From Selaginella tamariscina (taxonomy: Eukaryota > Streptophyta > Lycopodiopsida > Selaginellales > Selaginellaceae): a stretch of DNA of 64,000 bases. Position 1 is the first letter of the stretch. The number at the start of each line of letters is the position of its first letter. The stretch spans positions 193,804 to 257,803 of the forward strand of contig PUQB01000097.1 of NCBI GenBank assembly GCA_003024785.1, given 5' to 3'. The notes under the pieces are model-generated. The model saw only the letters and a program-made list of their open reading frames with translations, did no database searches and was not told the origin of the DNA. This document shows, piece by piece, positions 11,796 through 23,952 of this stretch. The position numbers were made by a program, and so were the translations under genes.

Positions 11796-13131
11796 ATGAA
11801 GGATCTTGGTGGAATCGATGGTGTTGTTGCTATGGAGCTCGCTTCGGTGCTCCCCCGTGTGCTTCTAGTCTCCAGGAGGACCGTTCGGAAGAACAAATTT
11901 GTGGACTTCGTTGGTATGTCGTGATTTATGTTCTGGGTTCTAATTCACACTAGTGATCATAACATGTGATTAGTAAGTACGGCAACCGTATATATGATTG
12001 TACGAATTATTTGCAGGAGAGTATCATCTGGATTTGATAGTGAGCTATGGGGCGGTTCCTCTTATAGTTCCCAGAGTGTCTGGTTTGCACTCTTTGCTAG
12101 ACAGTTTTGAACCCATACATGGAGTGTTGTTATGTGAAGGCGAGGATATTGATCCAACGCTATTGATAGTGATATATCTTCATTAACTCCGGAAGATGTA
12201 GAAGAGATTAAACAGACACACACAAGTGACATTTGATTGACAGGAACAAGGTTAGCTCTTAATATTTATTATTGTTAAATGTAACATTCATTTTTAACAT
12301 AGTTATGTTTTGTTAACAGGATTCTATTGAGCTTCAGCTTCCCGACGCTGCCTAGAGAGAAATATTCCTTATCTTGGAATATGCCGAGGTTCTCAAGTTC
12401 TTAACGTTGCTTGTGGAGGTTCACTTTATCAGGTGATTAATAATCAGATTTAATTACTAAGTCTTTATTTATGTTATTGCGGGTGGATTAATAAATTTAT
12501 ATTATAATGACTTTATAAATTTTTATATTTATTTAAATCAATTGAAATTTGATTATATATATATGTATATTTATTAATTTTTTTCTGTAGGATGTGGAGA
12601 AAGAGCTTTCAAGCAAGAGTGATGTTTCAGTGAGGCATATAAACTACGATGACTATGATGGCCATCGTCATTCTGTTAAGGTTGTAGAAGGCACACCTTT
12701 ACATAAATGGTTTGAGAAATCGCTCAAGGAGAGGTCAGATCTTAACGTTAACAGTTACCACCATCAGGTTAGCACTTGCACACACACACACACACACTAT
12801 CAATTATTTAATTACAGGGTGTGAAGAGATTAGCAGGAAGGTTTGAGCCAATGGCATATGCTCCAGATGGACTTATCGAGGCTTTCTATGATCCTGACGT
12901 TTATCCAGCTGAGGGAAAGTTTATAGTTGGCCTACAGTTTCACCCAGAGAGAATGAGACATTCAGAGGACGGAGATGGTATACAATATATATCATAATTA
13001 AATTTTGATATATTTTTATAACTGTGATAACTTATTGCAAATAGAGCAGGTTCAAATTCTAATGGTTTAACAGAAAACGAATTTGATTATCCAGGATGCG
13101 CTCGCGCTTATCAGGTCACCTACTTGTTTAT

Positions 13132-13164
<33 letters not shown>

Positions 13165-13735
13165 TATATTTAACTGTGAGATGTGCAGGAGTTTGTTACT
13201 GCTGTTATAGCATATCAAAGGAAGCTAGACAAGAATGTGAAACTTGATGGGGATTTGGAGAAACAGAGGCAGAAGTTGATAAGAAGCTTCTCACTGGCCA
13301 AGCACATATATGAGGAGGAGCAGACATGCAAGAGTAATCACCGTAAACCTAAAGATCTTAAGCTTACTCGTGCTAAAAGCAGCCGTGATCTTGAACTTGG
13401 TGCTGACTTCTTACAGGTGTGCGTGTGTGTGTGTGTGTAGTATGTATGTAGTTGAATGAGTTGTGTGTGGAGAGAGAGAGAGAGATTATAAATGTGTTCT
13501 GATTATGTAGTTGAATGAGTTCGATGTGGATCAAATAGAGAGGCTGAAGCAGATGGGAGCTACAGTGAGGAACTCATCTGTATTGCTGGAGAGACTCCAA
13601 AAGAACAAGGACAATCGATCCGCAGTGAAGAAGACGATGGGGTGCATGAAGACCGCTGATCTGGTTGAGCTTCGTAATTTCTACAAGATGATGATAGAAG
13701 TTGGAAACGAAGTGTTGCAAACTAGAAATGCGTAG
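11796..13735 (+). CDS. Class-I glutamine amidotransferase-like protein (GAT1_2.1 / peptidase C26 type), three apparent 1-nt losses
   Basis: The product matches the plant GAT1_2.1-like family, gamma-glutamyl-hydrolase-type enzymes with a Cys-His-Glu triad. Exons: 11796-11913, 12017-12250, 12320-12432, 12591-12767, 12818-12977, 13074-13114, 13189-13416, 13511-13735. Landmarks: [51 protein letters not shown], the nucleophile elbow [37 protein letters not shown] (catalytic His) and the C-terminal [13 protein letters not shown]. Frames break by one base at about 12165 and 12229 in exon 2 and at about 12347 in exon 3. The broken third exon holds the catalytic Cys, so the literal sequence would not make an enzyme. 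Start 11796 was chosen because it is the first ATG before the conserved N-terminus. Introns carry GT microsatellites. Confidence 0.85.
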
Positions 13736-14236
13736 ATTTTTCATGAATGTAGTATCTATGTTTTAGTTTGTCCTCCAGATGTAGTAAAAGTAGACACTGT
13801 ACAATGTGTGTGTATACAACGATGAATTATAACCGTCCGATTTATCGGAATACGCTAGTCGAAGGGCTTTGATGGAAATGTCCCGCGGCTGTGACATGGT
13901 CAACCGCCAATTGGAGGGTTTTGGCGGATCCATCACTCTCACTCCCCAATACAATGAAGGCACTCGTGTTGCTCGATCCATGGTAACAATCGCCAGAAAT
14001 GGTCACATTTTTCAGTACCCAAATCAAGGATTGTTGATCATGACCACTCTCTGCCACTAAACATGTAAGTACAGAAGTCTGCAGAGTTATGCGAATGATG
14101 ATACTTGATGCATTGTTTAAATGAATAAAGCGCAACCTGAATGCGTCTTCTTGCTCTGTGTGTAAACGCCGGCCCTCTGAAAATCTTTTATAAGCAAATA
14201 GAATGGGCATTTGTTAGATACTGCTCCGTTTTCGCC
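13736..14236. other. Spacer with an unassigned possible exon
   Basis: An open stretch at 13869-13980 (MMEMSRGCDMVNRQLEGFG...) ends at a plausible donor (atg|gtaaca). It could be a 5' exon of the coiled-coil gene that follows or debris. I cannot decide. Confidence 0.3.
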
Positions 14237-16373
14237 ATGGGGATCAAGGACGGGAACGGGAAGAGCGAGTACTCAGTATGGGAGGTTGGTCCTACACAAT
14301 CAGATGAAGTTGTTCTTCCGGAATACGCAGGAGGAGAATGGTCACCACTAGGAGAAGGTAAGAAACGGGGATACAGAAGAATATATGTAGAACCAGCTCC
14401 AGAAACTACAGCCTCGCAGCACTCTTCATGGGATCAAGCAGTTTCTGCAAGTGTAGCAACAAAGGAGATCTCACCTTCAGTGGACGATGACACCGCATCG
14501 GATCTCTCTCTTATATCCGGGCTTGGCTCTAAGAACTTGAGGGAGCTTGTACTCGGACATGGTGGACCGGGTTTGAGGAAGCTCGTTTATGGGGACCAGG
14601 CAACTGCTACACCGAGTCGGGCTTCTAGTGTTAAGTCTTCTGCTCCTCCTAAGTTTGATCATATTGGCTCCTTGAAGATGACTTACTCCGCATTCAAGGA
14701 TCCTGAGAACGACAAAGAAGGCGTTCCTCTACCATTGGTATTTACTGTATATTCATTGTGTATATACACATGTAACTTCTATGCTGACAAAGCCATTGTG
14801 TGGAAGTTGCCAGAGATACTGGAATCATCAAGGTTCGTGGTCCCGACGGAGGACGTTCTTCTTGCTATCATCCACAAACTTGATCAAAGATACGACCCTG
14901 GAGAGCCTCTAAAATGGGACTTACTGCTCCACGTTGCGATGCATCTGGAACGTAAAGAAAACCCCAGATCGTCCTTCTTCAACTCAAGGTAGACATACAT
15001 CATTAGCTTAAAGCAAAAAATGTCTTATGTTTTTCCAGATCTGGGCCACCTTTCATGTGGAAGAGCTTACAGAAGTGCAACCTTAGAAGGCCAGATATCG
15101 AGGAGTATTACCCAGGGTTAGAACCACAGGTTATGACGATGATGAAAGGGCTGGAGCAACAGAGGAAGAAATGTGAGAAAGAGGGAACTATGTAGAAGCC
15201 CGGTCTATAGCTCGAAGACTTAACGAGCTTAAGGTAATCAAAGTTATTAGTATGGTACTAATCTGAAGTGGTATTTGTGAGTGTTTAGATCCTTGAGAAT
15301 AACAAAAGAAGAACAGCAATGCTCAGCAGACACATGCAAGAGAGACAAAGTGCTGAGAGAGCTTACAAGGCTGAGGTTGATGATAGGAACAGAGTAAGTG
15401 GGCGTGCGTGCGATTGTATGTGCGTTTACTCAAATTTTTTGTAACGTGTATGCAGTATTGGGATGAGAAGATAGCACAGTTTCAAAAGGAAGTAATGGAG
15501 CATGCAGCACGGTTGAAGAGGCAGCACACCTCCATTCTAGAAACATTTAAAACTAAAATGGCTTCTAAAAAGCCTTGCAAACCACAGTGGTCCGCGGAGC
15601 TTCTAAACCAAAGAAAAGTCCAAGTACGTGCGCACACACATACACACGCACCATGTGTTTATTCACGTGGATATGTGTGTATATTATAGGAGTATTTGGG
15701 GAAACAAGGGAAGTATTCAGAGGCACTCAAAGTGAAGAAGACTGCAGATAGATTAGAACACGATGAACTCGAGGCAACAATTGAGTCTTATCAAGCAGAG
15801 GTGGGATTAAAAGAGCAGTCATTGCGTGCAAAACAACATGCAGAAATGGAGGTTTTACTTCAAAAGGCTACTAAGGGACGTGATCAGCTTAGAGAAGGAC
15901 GAGCCAAGGACATTCAACGCATCCACCAGGTACTTGTGTGTGTGTGTGTGTGGTGTATGTGTTAACAACTTGATGTAGTCATTAATGTATATACATCATA
16001 CATATCCTTTTATTATATATAAAAACTGAACTTTTGAATGTTCTAATAATCTATAAAGATTAATGTGATTGTGCAATTAAGATAATCGCACGCACACGCA
16101 TACACACACAAGTAAAAGTGTATAACATGAGTATTGTGAATACAGAGGCATAAGAACATAGTGAGGGAGCTGAAAGCGCTACATGCACACGAGATGTTCA
16201 AGTTTGAGCAGATGTACGGAAAGAAGATGACTGAGTATCAATCCAGCCTGGGAAGGTACGGATCACCCCGACACGTGGTTACAGCTCTATGGCACTTCCC
16301 AAAGTCGCGGAAGTTCAATGTGATGACGCTAGTATTGATAACGAGGATGATCAATAGTTTTTTTGGCAGTTAA
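14237..16373 (+). CDS. Large coiled-coil protein, unrecognised family
   Basis: Start ATG 14237 (MGIKDGNGKSEYSVWEVGPTQ). A Ser/Thr-rich N-terminus is followed by a folded region (VWKLPEILESSRF, LLAIIHKLDQRYDPGEPLKWD) and then long charged coiled coil spread over exons at about 15040-15233, 15288-15393, 15455-15622, 15690-15929 and 16146-16255 (for example RHMQERQSAERAYKAEVDDR, YWDEKIAQFQKEVMEHAARL, RHKNIVRELKALHAHEMFKF). One A appears to be missing at about 15189, which otherwise gives an immediate stop (EGTM*). The last exon is ambiguous: one frame ends at 16373, another gives a short acidic tail. The overall shape resembles cytoskeletal or basal-body proteins, which would fit a plant with flagellated sperm, but that is only a guess. 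Confidence 0.6.
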
Positions 16374-16995
16374 TTGTGGAAAATATAATAATAGAACTTC
16401 CGTAATTTTGTATGTAATTATTGTTTGTGTGCATACGTTCTAGTTATGTATTTCTAACATCCATACATATCATATATATGTGTGTGTGTGTGTGTGGTAT
16501 TTGTGTGCGCGTATGTAGGCTATAGAAAAAGACCTTCAGGGTTAATGCATTTCATAATTTCGTATTTATAAGTTTTTTTTAAATATAATTTTTTTTTTAG
16601 TTTTTAATATTTGCCAACTAATCTAGTTTTGATTAATTACCACTAATACAAAAGGGAAGCTGGATTCCATATATTTATGTCATTTTTTATTAATTAACAA
16701 ATTTTTTTAATCAAAATAAATAAACTTTAAACAGGTTTTACTCTATTATGATATATTATATGCAAATTGCACATATACCCTTGATTTTATTGTACATTTT
16801 TGGAAGCTTAAAATTTGTATATGTACCCTCAAACTTTGTATACAAGCATATTTATATAGTATATATGCATGTATTATAGATTCTTAGCTTAATCAATAAG
16901 TTAACCTTTAATTAAATAATTAAATCTTCAATTTACCCTTTAATGTGATATTAAATAAGGATCCCCTGTTTTGTGTTTGTTAGGGTTAATCCAGA
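16374..16995. other. AT-rich intergenic region
   Basis: Very AT-rich with poly-T and poly-A tracts and a short (GT)n at 16480-16496. No gene seen. Confidence 0.5.
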
Positions 16996-19064
16996 ATGGG
17001 CATCCATCGTTCTACGGCTGGCTGGTAAGAAAATACCCATCAATCACAACAGCAGCAAGCGAGCAAGGAGGCTACGGATACAGCAACTTCTACCTGGACA
17101 TGAATTCCATCATACACACATCGTTCCATCCTCAATATAACCCACCCACCACATTCGAACAAGTATTTCAATCCGTGGAGGACCGAATAGGCGAGCTTGT
17201 CTCCTTGATCCGGCCCGCAAATCTCCTGTACTTAGCTATGGATGGAGTCGCTCCTCGCGCAAAGATGAACCAGCAACGAGCCAGAAGGTTCATTGCATCC
17301 AGAGAGTCTGAGGAGCTTGCATCCGAAGAGCACAAGGTACGTAACATGTTTAACACACAAGGCAAGCATCTCCCACCTGAAGAGCACAAGTCCGAGGTAC
17401 AAGACTCGAATGTTATCACACCCGGTACGTGGTTCATGTCGGAGCTCTCCAACAGACTCCGTCGGTATGTACTTAGTAGGCTGGAGGAAGACGTGACATG
17501 GACAGGCTTGAAAGTGGTCATCTCCGACTCAAGTGTACCTGGAGAAGGGGAACACAAGATCATGGACTTCATTCGTCGAAGCAAGCACACAGAAGACTAT
17601 GATCCTAATCTGAGCCATTGTGTGTTTGGGTCAGATGCAGATCTTATACTCCTCACCCTTGCGACTCACGAGAAGAACTTCTCTGTTCTTCGGGAGACAC
17701 GGGAATGGGTATCTGAGAAAGTGGAAGGCTATGCTCCTCTCGAGCTTGTGCATATCGGCTTGCTCCGGGACTACGTTATACAAGGTATGTGTCCATGTTT
17801 CGACCTCGACTACGAGCGGGTTATAGATGACTTCGTGTTCCTGTGTTGTCTAATTGGGAATGACTTTCTACCTCATCTCCCCAACTTGGTTATCAACGAT
17901 GGATGTGTGGATTGGATGATGTGTATTTATAAGAGCGAGTTTGCGAAAATGGGGACTTTTTAACTTGCAACGGGTCACTGAATACGGTGAGTTTCGGGCA
18001 TTTCATACAGGCGATTGCAGCCGAGGAAGAGAGCTATCTGGAGAACAAGTATAAGAAGAAGAACAGGTCTAGACGTCACCACCGGAGATGGTTTTCCCAG
18101 GAGACGGTTGTTTCAAACCAGCAAGAACCGGAAGTTGTGAAGGTGGAAAGTCTGTATGAGGAGGATGTAGCTGAGTGCATAAACGAAGACGTACCTGAAG
18201 CTCAGTCTATGCATGATGTAATGCCACAGGAGGAACAGATAGCACATATGCACAATCTGGTTGGAGAAGTTCAACATACACAGGGAAATGAACCCCTTGA
18301 CGAAGCTGATGTTATTTACAAGAACAAGTGCTTGTATTGGATGACTTAATGCTACAAGAGGAGGAAGAGGTTGGAGATGTCCAACATGCACAGGTGATTG
18401 AAGATCTACAAGAGGATGAGGAGCAGAAGAATCTTGAAGAGCTAAAGCTCGAAGCTAAAGCTCGGGTTACACGGAACACAGACAGGATCATGAGTATGCA
18501 AAGAACAGGGACCAAACGAAGCTTGGTTTACCGGGATGGAAAACACGGTACTACTCGATAAGGCTACAGGTTCCCAAGGAAGATACAGACGCTTTACTGC
18601 ATGCTCGAGCTAATATGGTGCTTAAGTATATAGAGGGACTTCAATGGATTATCTGGTACTATTACCATGGAGTATGTTCGTGGCAATGGTATTATCCGTA
18701 TTACTATGCACCATTTGCATCGGATTTCGTGGGGCTTAACGGGTACAGCTCTGGGTTTACGCTGGGGCAACGTTTGAAGCCTTTACAACAGCTAATGGCA
18801 GTTTTACCACCGCAAAGCGTGGAGGCACTTCCGTTATGTTATAGGAGTTTAATGCTTGATGAAAACTCGCCATTGAGAGAGTTTTATCCCAAGGAGTTTA
18901 GCGTTGATTACAGGGATGTTAACAAGGCTTGGAAAGGGGTTGTTAAACTACCGTTTGTCGATGAAGAGAAGCTTGTTGCTGCTACTAATGCACTTGATCA
19001 TCTTTTGAGTGTGGAAGAGCGGGAGAGGAATTGCTTCTCATCGGATATTGTTCTACACCACTGA
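16996..19064 (+). pseudogene. XRN-family 5'-3' exoribonuclease, intronless and frame-broken (possible retrocopy)
   Basis: XRN enzymes degrade 5'-monophosphate RNA. Visible conserved blocks: GI.SFYGWLVRKYPSI, FYLDMNSIIH, LYLAMDGVAPRAKMNQQRAR, SNVITPGTWFM, VPGEGEHKIMDFIR, FGSDADLILLTLATHE and IDDFVFLCCLIGNDFLPHLP (acidic metal ligands present), then KYIEGLQWI, YYHGVCSWQWYYPYYYAPFASD and KLPFVDEEKLVAAT. The zinc knuckle that plant XRN2-4 carry after the ATHE block is absent. There is no intron in 2 kb, unlike the multi-exon neighbours. Frames shift at about 17006 (one C missing beside the start), 17958 (one G missing, creating a stop), about 18330 and about 18510. The C-terminal region beyond conserved region 2 is missing. 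Intronless plus frameshifts favours a processed retrocopy, though some breaks may be sequence errors. Confidence 0.8.
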
Positions 19065-19354
19065 CATGCTTTATATGTTGTATTTCTTATATATATAATT
19101 TACAATGACATGACATGAGATCTCATAGTATATACCCACGTACACATACACAGAATCTACATCGTGTATTATATATAGACACACTAATTAATTCGTAAGC
19201 CAATCCTTAAATTGAGGTACACGACTGCAAAAAAAGCTATTAATATAACTTGATAAGATAAGGACAAAAATAGCGATTATAAATAGAACCTTGGACGGTT
19301 GTTTATCACTTTGATCAGTTAATAATCAAGCGATTAATTAGATGATTATTGGGT
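19065..19354. other. Short intergenic spacer
   Basis: AT-rich, no coding content. It probably holds the promoter of the FLZ gene. Confidence 0.4.
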
Positions 19355-19680
19355 ATGAAGAGGACGGTCAGTTGTGGGCGTTCTCTCGGTTTAAAACACG
19401 AAGAAGGTATTGACAGTGAGAAAAACAGTTGTGGTTTGGGGATTGGTGAGGTACTGGGAGGGAAATCTCTAAAGAGGACTGTTTCCAACAGATTTAATAA
19501 GGAGTCTTTGTTCTGTGGTACCAATTTTTTTCGCAAAGCGTGTTACGTATGCAGGAAGGATATAATACGGATATTTTTATGTACAGATGCAAGACTTTTT
19601 GTAGCAATTCTTGCCGAGACAGACAGGTGTTCCAAGACGAAGCTTCAAAGCCAGGGTCCTCAATTGAGGCAAATGCATGA
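19355..19680 (+). CDS. FCS-like zinc finger (FLZ, DUF581) protein, frame broken in the finger
   Basis: FLZ proteins are plant-specific adaptors of SnRK1 kinase. From ATG 19355 the N-terminus reads MKRTVSCGRSLGLKHEEG with repeated KRTVS motifs. The finger starts in the same frame (FFRKACYVCRK, first Cys pair at about 19540-19552). It continues only in the next frame: GYNTDIFMYRCKTFCSNSCRDR, i.e. the DIFMYR and FCS..CR signature, then QVFQDEASKPGSSIEANA and a stop at 19678-19680. One or two bases are missing at about 19555-19560. The original frame instead runs on to 19705 without a finger. The match in both halves is strong. Confidence 0.75.
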
Positions 19681-19891
19681 AGCTGGTGAGCTACGTTCTG
19701 TATGATTTATTTTTATTATGATTTATTTTTATTTTGTATGCTTAAGCATGTTAAGCAAAGTTTAACATGCCCTTCTATTATACATTTCCATTCATCATTT
19801 ATATTTTGATGTGCCTGTGTACGATAAAATTCTGTTTAAAAAATAACTTACAAAAATCAAGTAGAGAGAGACATAACACACATATATATAT

Positions 19892-19894
<3 letters not shown>

Positions 19895-19950
<56 letters not shown>

Positions 19951-19951
19951 T
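19895..19951. repeat. (TA)n / (GA)n microsatellite
   Basis: A run of TA dinucleotides passes directly into about 20 GA repeats ending near 19950. Confidence 0.9.
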
Positions 19952-20055
19952 TTACACCAGGTCATATTAACTAGTAAACCTGTTACAGTTTATTTGCAGG
20001 CATAGACTTCTTACAGTATTTGTTTGCAAACAGATCATCATTTACATTAATGCAA

Positions 20056-21260
20056 TTATAATCTGCTGAACTTACCTCGTTCAAGTTCATCCTCAGGGTG
20101 TACATCGGCACGTTTCTTGTCCATCTTCTTGCGTTTAGCAGGAGGTTTGTCCTGTTTAGCAGGGGGTTTTGTCCTGTGCTGCCCTTGATCTTAAAGCTGG
20201 TGCCTTCCTCACACTTCCGTTCGATGGTGCCTCTATGACGTTTAACGGTTCTTCTATCCAGTTGTTCTGTGCGTTAGTCATTTGTGCTGAGTTCAACACC
20301 ATTTCCGCTGCTATCACCTGGTATTATCATACATAAATTTAATATGCAGAGGAAGAGCATTGGAGTTAATTTCCTCGCCACAAGCAAAGGTAAATTTTAT
20401 ACACTACTAATCGTGTATTACCAAGTATATATGTTTATGTATGTCTGAGATATAAGGTATTACACGTATTACACGTACATGCTATTGTACATGGTCTCTC
20501 TCCCACACAAACTTACCCGATTGACCAGACATTCACGAGCTGTTTAGCTAGCTCAGTTGTTTGAAGCCCTGCCTTGGCTGCTGCTGAAGGGCCTTTGCAG
20601 TCTTTTCATCGCTGAGAAATGCTGCCAAGCGTAGATCCATGTCTAGCCCCGAAGAAACACCACCACAAGTTATTATCTTCCCCTGTAAAGACATGCTGCT
20701 GTAGATATCTCTCTCCCTCTCTCTCTCATATCATACACATACACAGCCTATGAGCGTTCTAACCATACAGCACTTGTACATATAATGCAGAGAGGATGTG
20801 ATATACACATAGATATACAAAATAAGCTACATTTATATAACACATAGATATATGTATATATAGAAAAAGATCAATATAAAATATACAAATATCTTACACG
20901 GACAGCATAAGTCACACACACCTGTTCCAAGACTCGGAGTTGTGACACAAGTAGTAGTGACCGGTGCACACAGACGTGGTGTACATTGTGTTTTCATGTA
21001 CCTGGTGTGCGTATATGTATGTCTAATGAATGATATAATGAACCTTGCGTATCCAAGACATGAACACACATGGTCTTGCAAGAGGAGCTGTGTAGCAGGA
21101 CCACCAGGAACACAACAACATGTCAGTTGCATTGAGGCTGAGCATGCCCAAATCCGCACAGTAGGCACCGGGCTTGTGACTGATAAACACCACATTCACA
21201 TTGGGCAGCAGATGAAGAATCTCGTACGGAAATACTGATCTGGATCATTGACGTCCTACT
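20056..21260 (-). CDS. DJ-1/PfpI superfamily protein (isonitrile-hydratase-like), frame-broken
   Basis: Read on the minus strand, exons about 21260-21070, 21001-20922, 20682-20517 and 20317-20056 carry the DJ-1/PfpI fold landmarks: YEILHLLPNVNVVFISHKPG, VPGGPATQLLLQDH, the nucleophile elbow TSVCTG and ITCGGVSSGLDMDLRLAAFL. This order (VPGG, CTG, CGGV) fits bacterial isonitrile hydratases and their plant relatives. The C-terminus is an unusual Lys/Pro-rich tail (PAKQDKPPAKRKKMDKKRAD) that could be nuclear-localising. Single-base shifts lie before VPGG (about 21120), after the CTG elbow (about 20960), in exon 3 (about 20580) and in the last exon (about 20175). The first exon and start are not resolved. 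Confidence 0.65.
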
Positions 21261-21468
21261 GTTCTCTGAATCCTCTACCAGCTGATCATTCTCCTACCAT
21301 ATCAAAACCCTAAGTGTTCTTCCCAGTAACCCTAGATTTAGCTCTGTCCTCCTAAAGAGTTTTTGGTGTGTGTGTGTCTCTCTCTCTATAGCAATTACAA
21401 CGCTCAAGCATGAACTTACTGAAACTGTGGACAAGAACAGTATCGATTTGATTGGAAAATACCAAAAA

Positions 21469-22045
21469 TTATTCTATTCTCTTCTTGGTTGTCACTTGCC
21501 CAAAAGGATTTGGATCAGGCAAGAGACGAGCAAGTACAGCAAGCGGAATTACAAGATACGGCAAGTAAATGGCAAAGAGGACAGACTTTGTTGCAATGTT
21601 GGAGCACAGAATGTCGAACAAAATGGGAACCTGCATCGAACTCATATTTAAATCATACAGTGAATCAATGGAAATTTTACCATTGTTGTTGCAGTGTGCA
21701 CTCCATAAATAATTCCAGTGGTTCTTCCCCAGGATTTGCCTGTTTTTATGTGGTCAGGGGAATTAAATCAGACAACAAGTGCTTACCATAGAAGAAGGCA
21801 TACGCATTGACCAGATAGAGTGGAAGCTGCAAGAAGATCTCGCAATAAACAAGACCCATGAAAAAGGCAGGCTTGTCCCGCATGAGATAATCACCGGAAT
21901 TATGTATGTGCCAGTTGATCGTGTCCTGAATCACCACTGGATACTTCGACAATGGGAACACAGCCGTGGAATCTATCAGCAAAACCAAAGGCACATTCAT
22001 GGCGAAGAACACGGCCAGCGCAATGTCCACAGTCCTTGTACCCAT
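21469..22045 (-). CDS. TMEM97 / sigma-2 receptor-like EXPERA-domain membrane protein
   Basis: Three in-phase exons (22045-21787, 21739-21681, 21630-21469) give an intact 159-aa protein. EXPERA proteins are four-helix membrane proteins of the ER and lysosome that bind sterols. Landmarks: TM1 ALAVFFAMNVPLVLLID, the conserved INWHIHNSGDYLMRDKPAFF and GLVYCEIFLQLPLYLVNAYA, KSWGRTTGIIYGVHTATTM in TM3, and TM4 YLPYLVIPLAVLARLL. It ends KKRIE, a basic ER-retrieval-like tail. Start 22045 is the first ATG. The open frame extends further only through a non-ATG codon. No frameshift is seen. The gene is co-oriented with the DJ-1 gene downstream. Confidence 0.85.
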
Positions 22046-22411
22046 TCTTGGCCCGAACTCCAAGATGCAATAATAGGTTTTGTAAACATTATTATTAAAT
22101 TCTTTATTTGTTTATTTTCTTTTATAATATCTCTACAAACATTTCTTGTATTGGCTTCGTAACTTTCTCAGTTCTCTGAGTATACGTTACCCAAAATATG
22201 TGGGTTACATCCTGGAGAGAGAAGATCAGATTGTATGTAATGAACATTGTCATTCTCTTTGAGCTATGGACCGCTTCCCACAATCGAGTTGAGAAATACA
22301 CTCAACATGTAATTATATTGTTCGAATCAAGCAATTCCTACTTATTTACCCGACTGAGAATCTGCTGAAATTTCAATTCAATGTATCCTGGATATATCAT
22401 TAACTCTTGCT
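22046..22411. other. Promoter side of the TMEM97-like gene
   Basis: No coding content seen. The last 5 bp (22407-22411, TTGCT) are the left target-site duplication of the copia element. Confidence 0.5.
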
Positions 22412-22569
22412 TGTTGGAGGGACACCGTCCCTCTAGCATGGCTCTTCCACGTGGCTCCACCACGTAGGCAGGGCAGATGATCTCTCCACATTCTAATTGA
22501 GGACTAGGACTAGGGAGAAGGGGCATTAGGTTGCTCCTATCGTGAGAAATAAATTTGTGTTTTGCAACA
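22412..22569 (+). repeat. Copia 5' LTR
   Basis: 158 bp, TG...CA. It shares the block 'ccctctagcatggctcttcc' through 'gcaaca' with the 3' LTR. It is short for a plant copia LTR. Confidence 0.9.
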
Positions 22570-23952
22570 TGGTATCAAAGCCAGAGTGATGATAGAGTCT
22601 CATGCTCTACTTCGATAGGACATTGGGCATTTGCGTGGGAAGTTTGGCCTCTTGTGAATGATGCTGTTTCAGAAGTTCAGTTTGGGATTGAGGGTGTAAA
22701 GATGTATGGTCGCTGCCTAGGCTAGACATGTGGTGACTTTAAATATATTTACAATCTAAAACAGTAGTTTGACAGGTCTTTTCAATGGTTAAGGCATGTC
22801 TTTTTAGTTTTTCTGTTGCGTGGATTCTTTCTATTCCACTTTCTCACATGTTGGATCTTCCTTCCCCTGTTGTCTTAATCCTCTGCTAGTTGCACACCGT
22901 GGATAGGTCCTTTTAATGGGGGATGCACTCAACACTTGGTGAAGGAACCGTTAAAACCAGGTATTGACTCATTCTGACTGGTTTATCAGATGAGCGATGA
23001 CCAACTGTGGATTTTGAGTGAGTGTATCATTCAACATGGGTGGATGAACATAGCGAAAGATAAGATGGGTTCTGTAGGTTGAGATAAGCGGTTATGTTGC
23101 TAATTTGTTGGTTTACACAGGATGATTGAGTCTACATGGCAGTTTGTTTTTTTGTTGCTGTGGTGTTGGTTCGTGTGGGTTAGACACTTGTTGGTGCTAC
23201 TGTGGCACATCATGTGGTGATAGGTTTTGAAGAGCTGTTGATTGGTGTGGGTTAAGCACTTCTTAATGCTCTATGGACGAAGGACTTGTGGGCTTCTTAG
23301 GGTTGTGTACAGTGCTGGTGGGTGTGGGTTAGGCATTTGTCGGTACTTTCTTTGTGTGATGGTGTGAGTTGGTCTCATCCTCCTTGGTGATAACTTTCAC
23401 TTGTTTTCACCATCTTGAAGATTCTTTGGAGTTGGACAAATATTCTTAAGGGATATTCTTGGGATATGCTATTAAGAATATGCTAATGGAATATTCTACT
23501 TTATGCAATATGTTTTTGCAGTATATACATGTCTCCATTTTATGACTACTATTGTATATATAGGGGCAGGTTCTTTAGGTTGTTTCATCTGGGTTGTTTC
23601 TCTATGTGGATTGGCTCGTAGACCGGCATGCAATAGTATCCCGACATTGAGAAGACCAGTAAAGGTCTGAAGTATGACAAAACCAGATATCTGCGAGCTT
23701 GAGCTTTCAAGTTCAAAACTCCAAGGTATATGGGATATTCTTTGAATATTCTTGGGTATCTTGGAGATAGTATATAGTTTAACATAATGAATATTCTGGT
23801 ATTTTTGTATTTTGTTTTCTTGTTCTTAATACAATTATCGTTTGATAGGTCCAGGTTTGATTTTGAGGGTTTCCCAGACCTTGGTGGCTGGCCTTGGTCT
23901 CCCCTGAATCACTTGAAACCCTCCCAACCATCCCACTCCACCAACGCAACAA
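22570..23952 (+). other. Copia primer-binding site and long leader
   Basis: PBS at 22570-22584, then about 1.4 kb with no open frame before Gag. The stretch 23440-23790 is rich in 'gatattcttgggatatg' and 'gaatattct' motifs that resemble the subterminal repeats of the DNA transposon at 55.5-63.4 kb. Confidence 0.6.
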
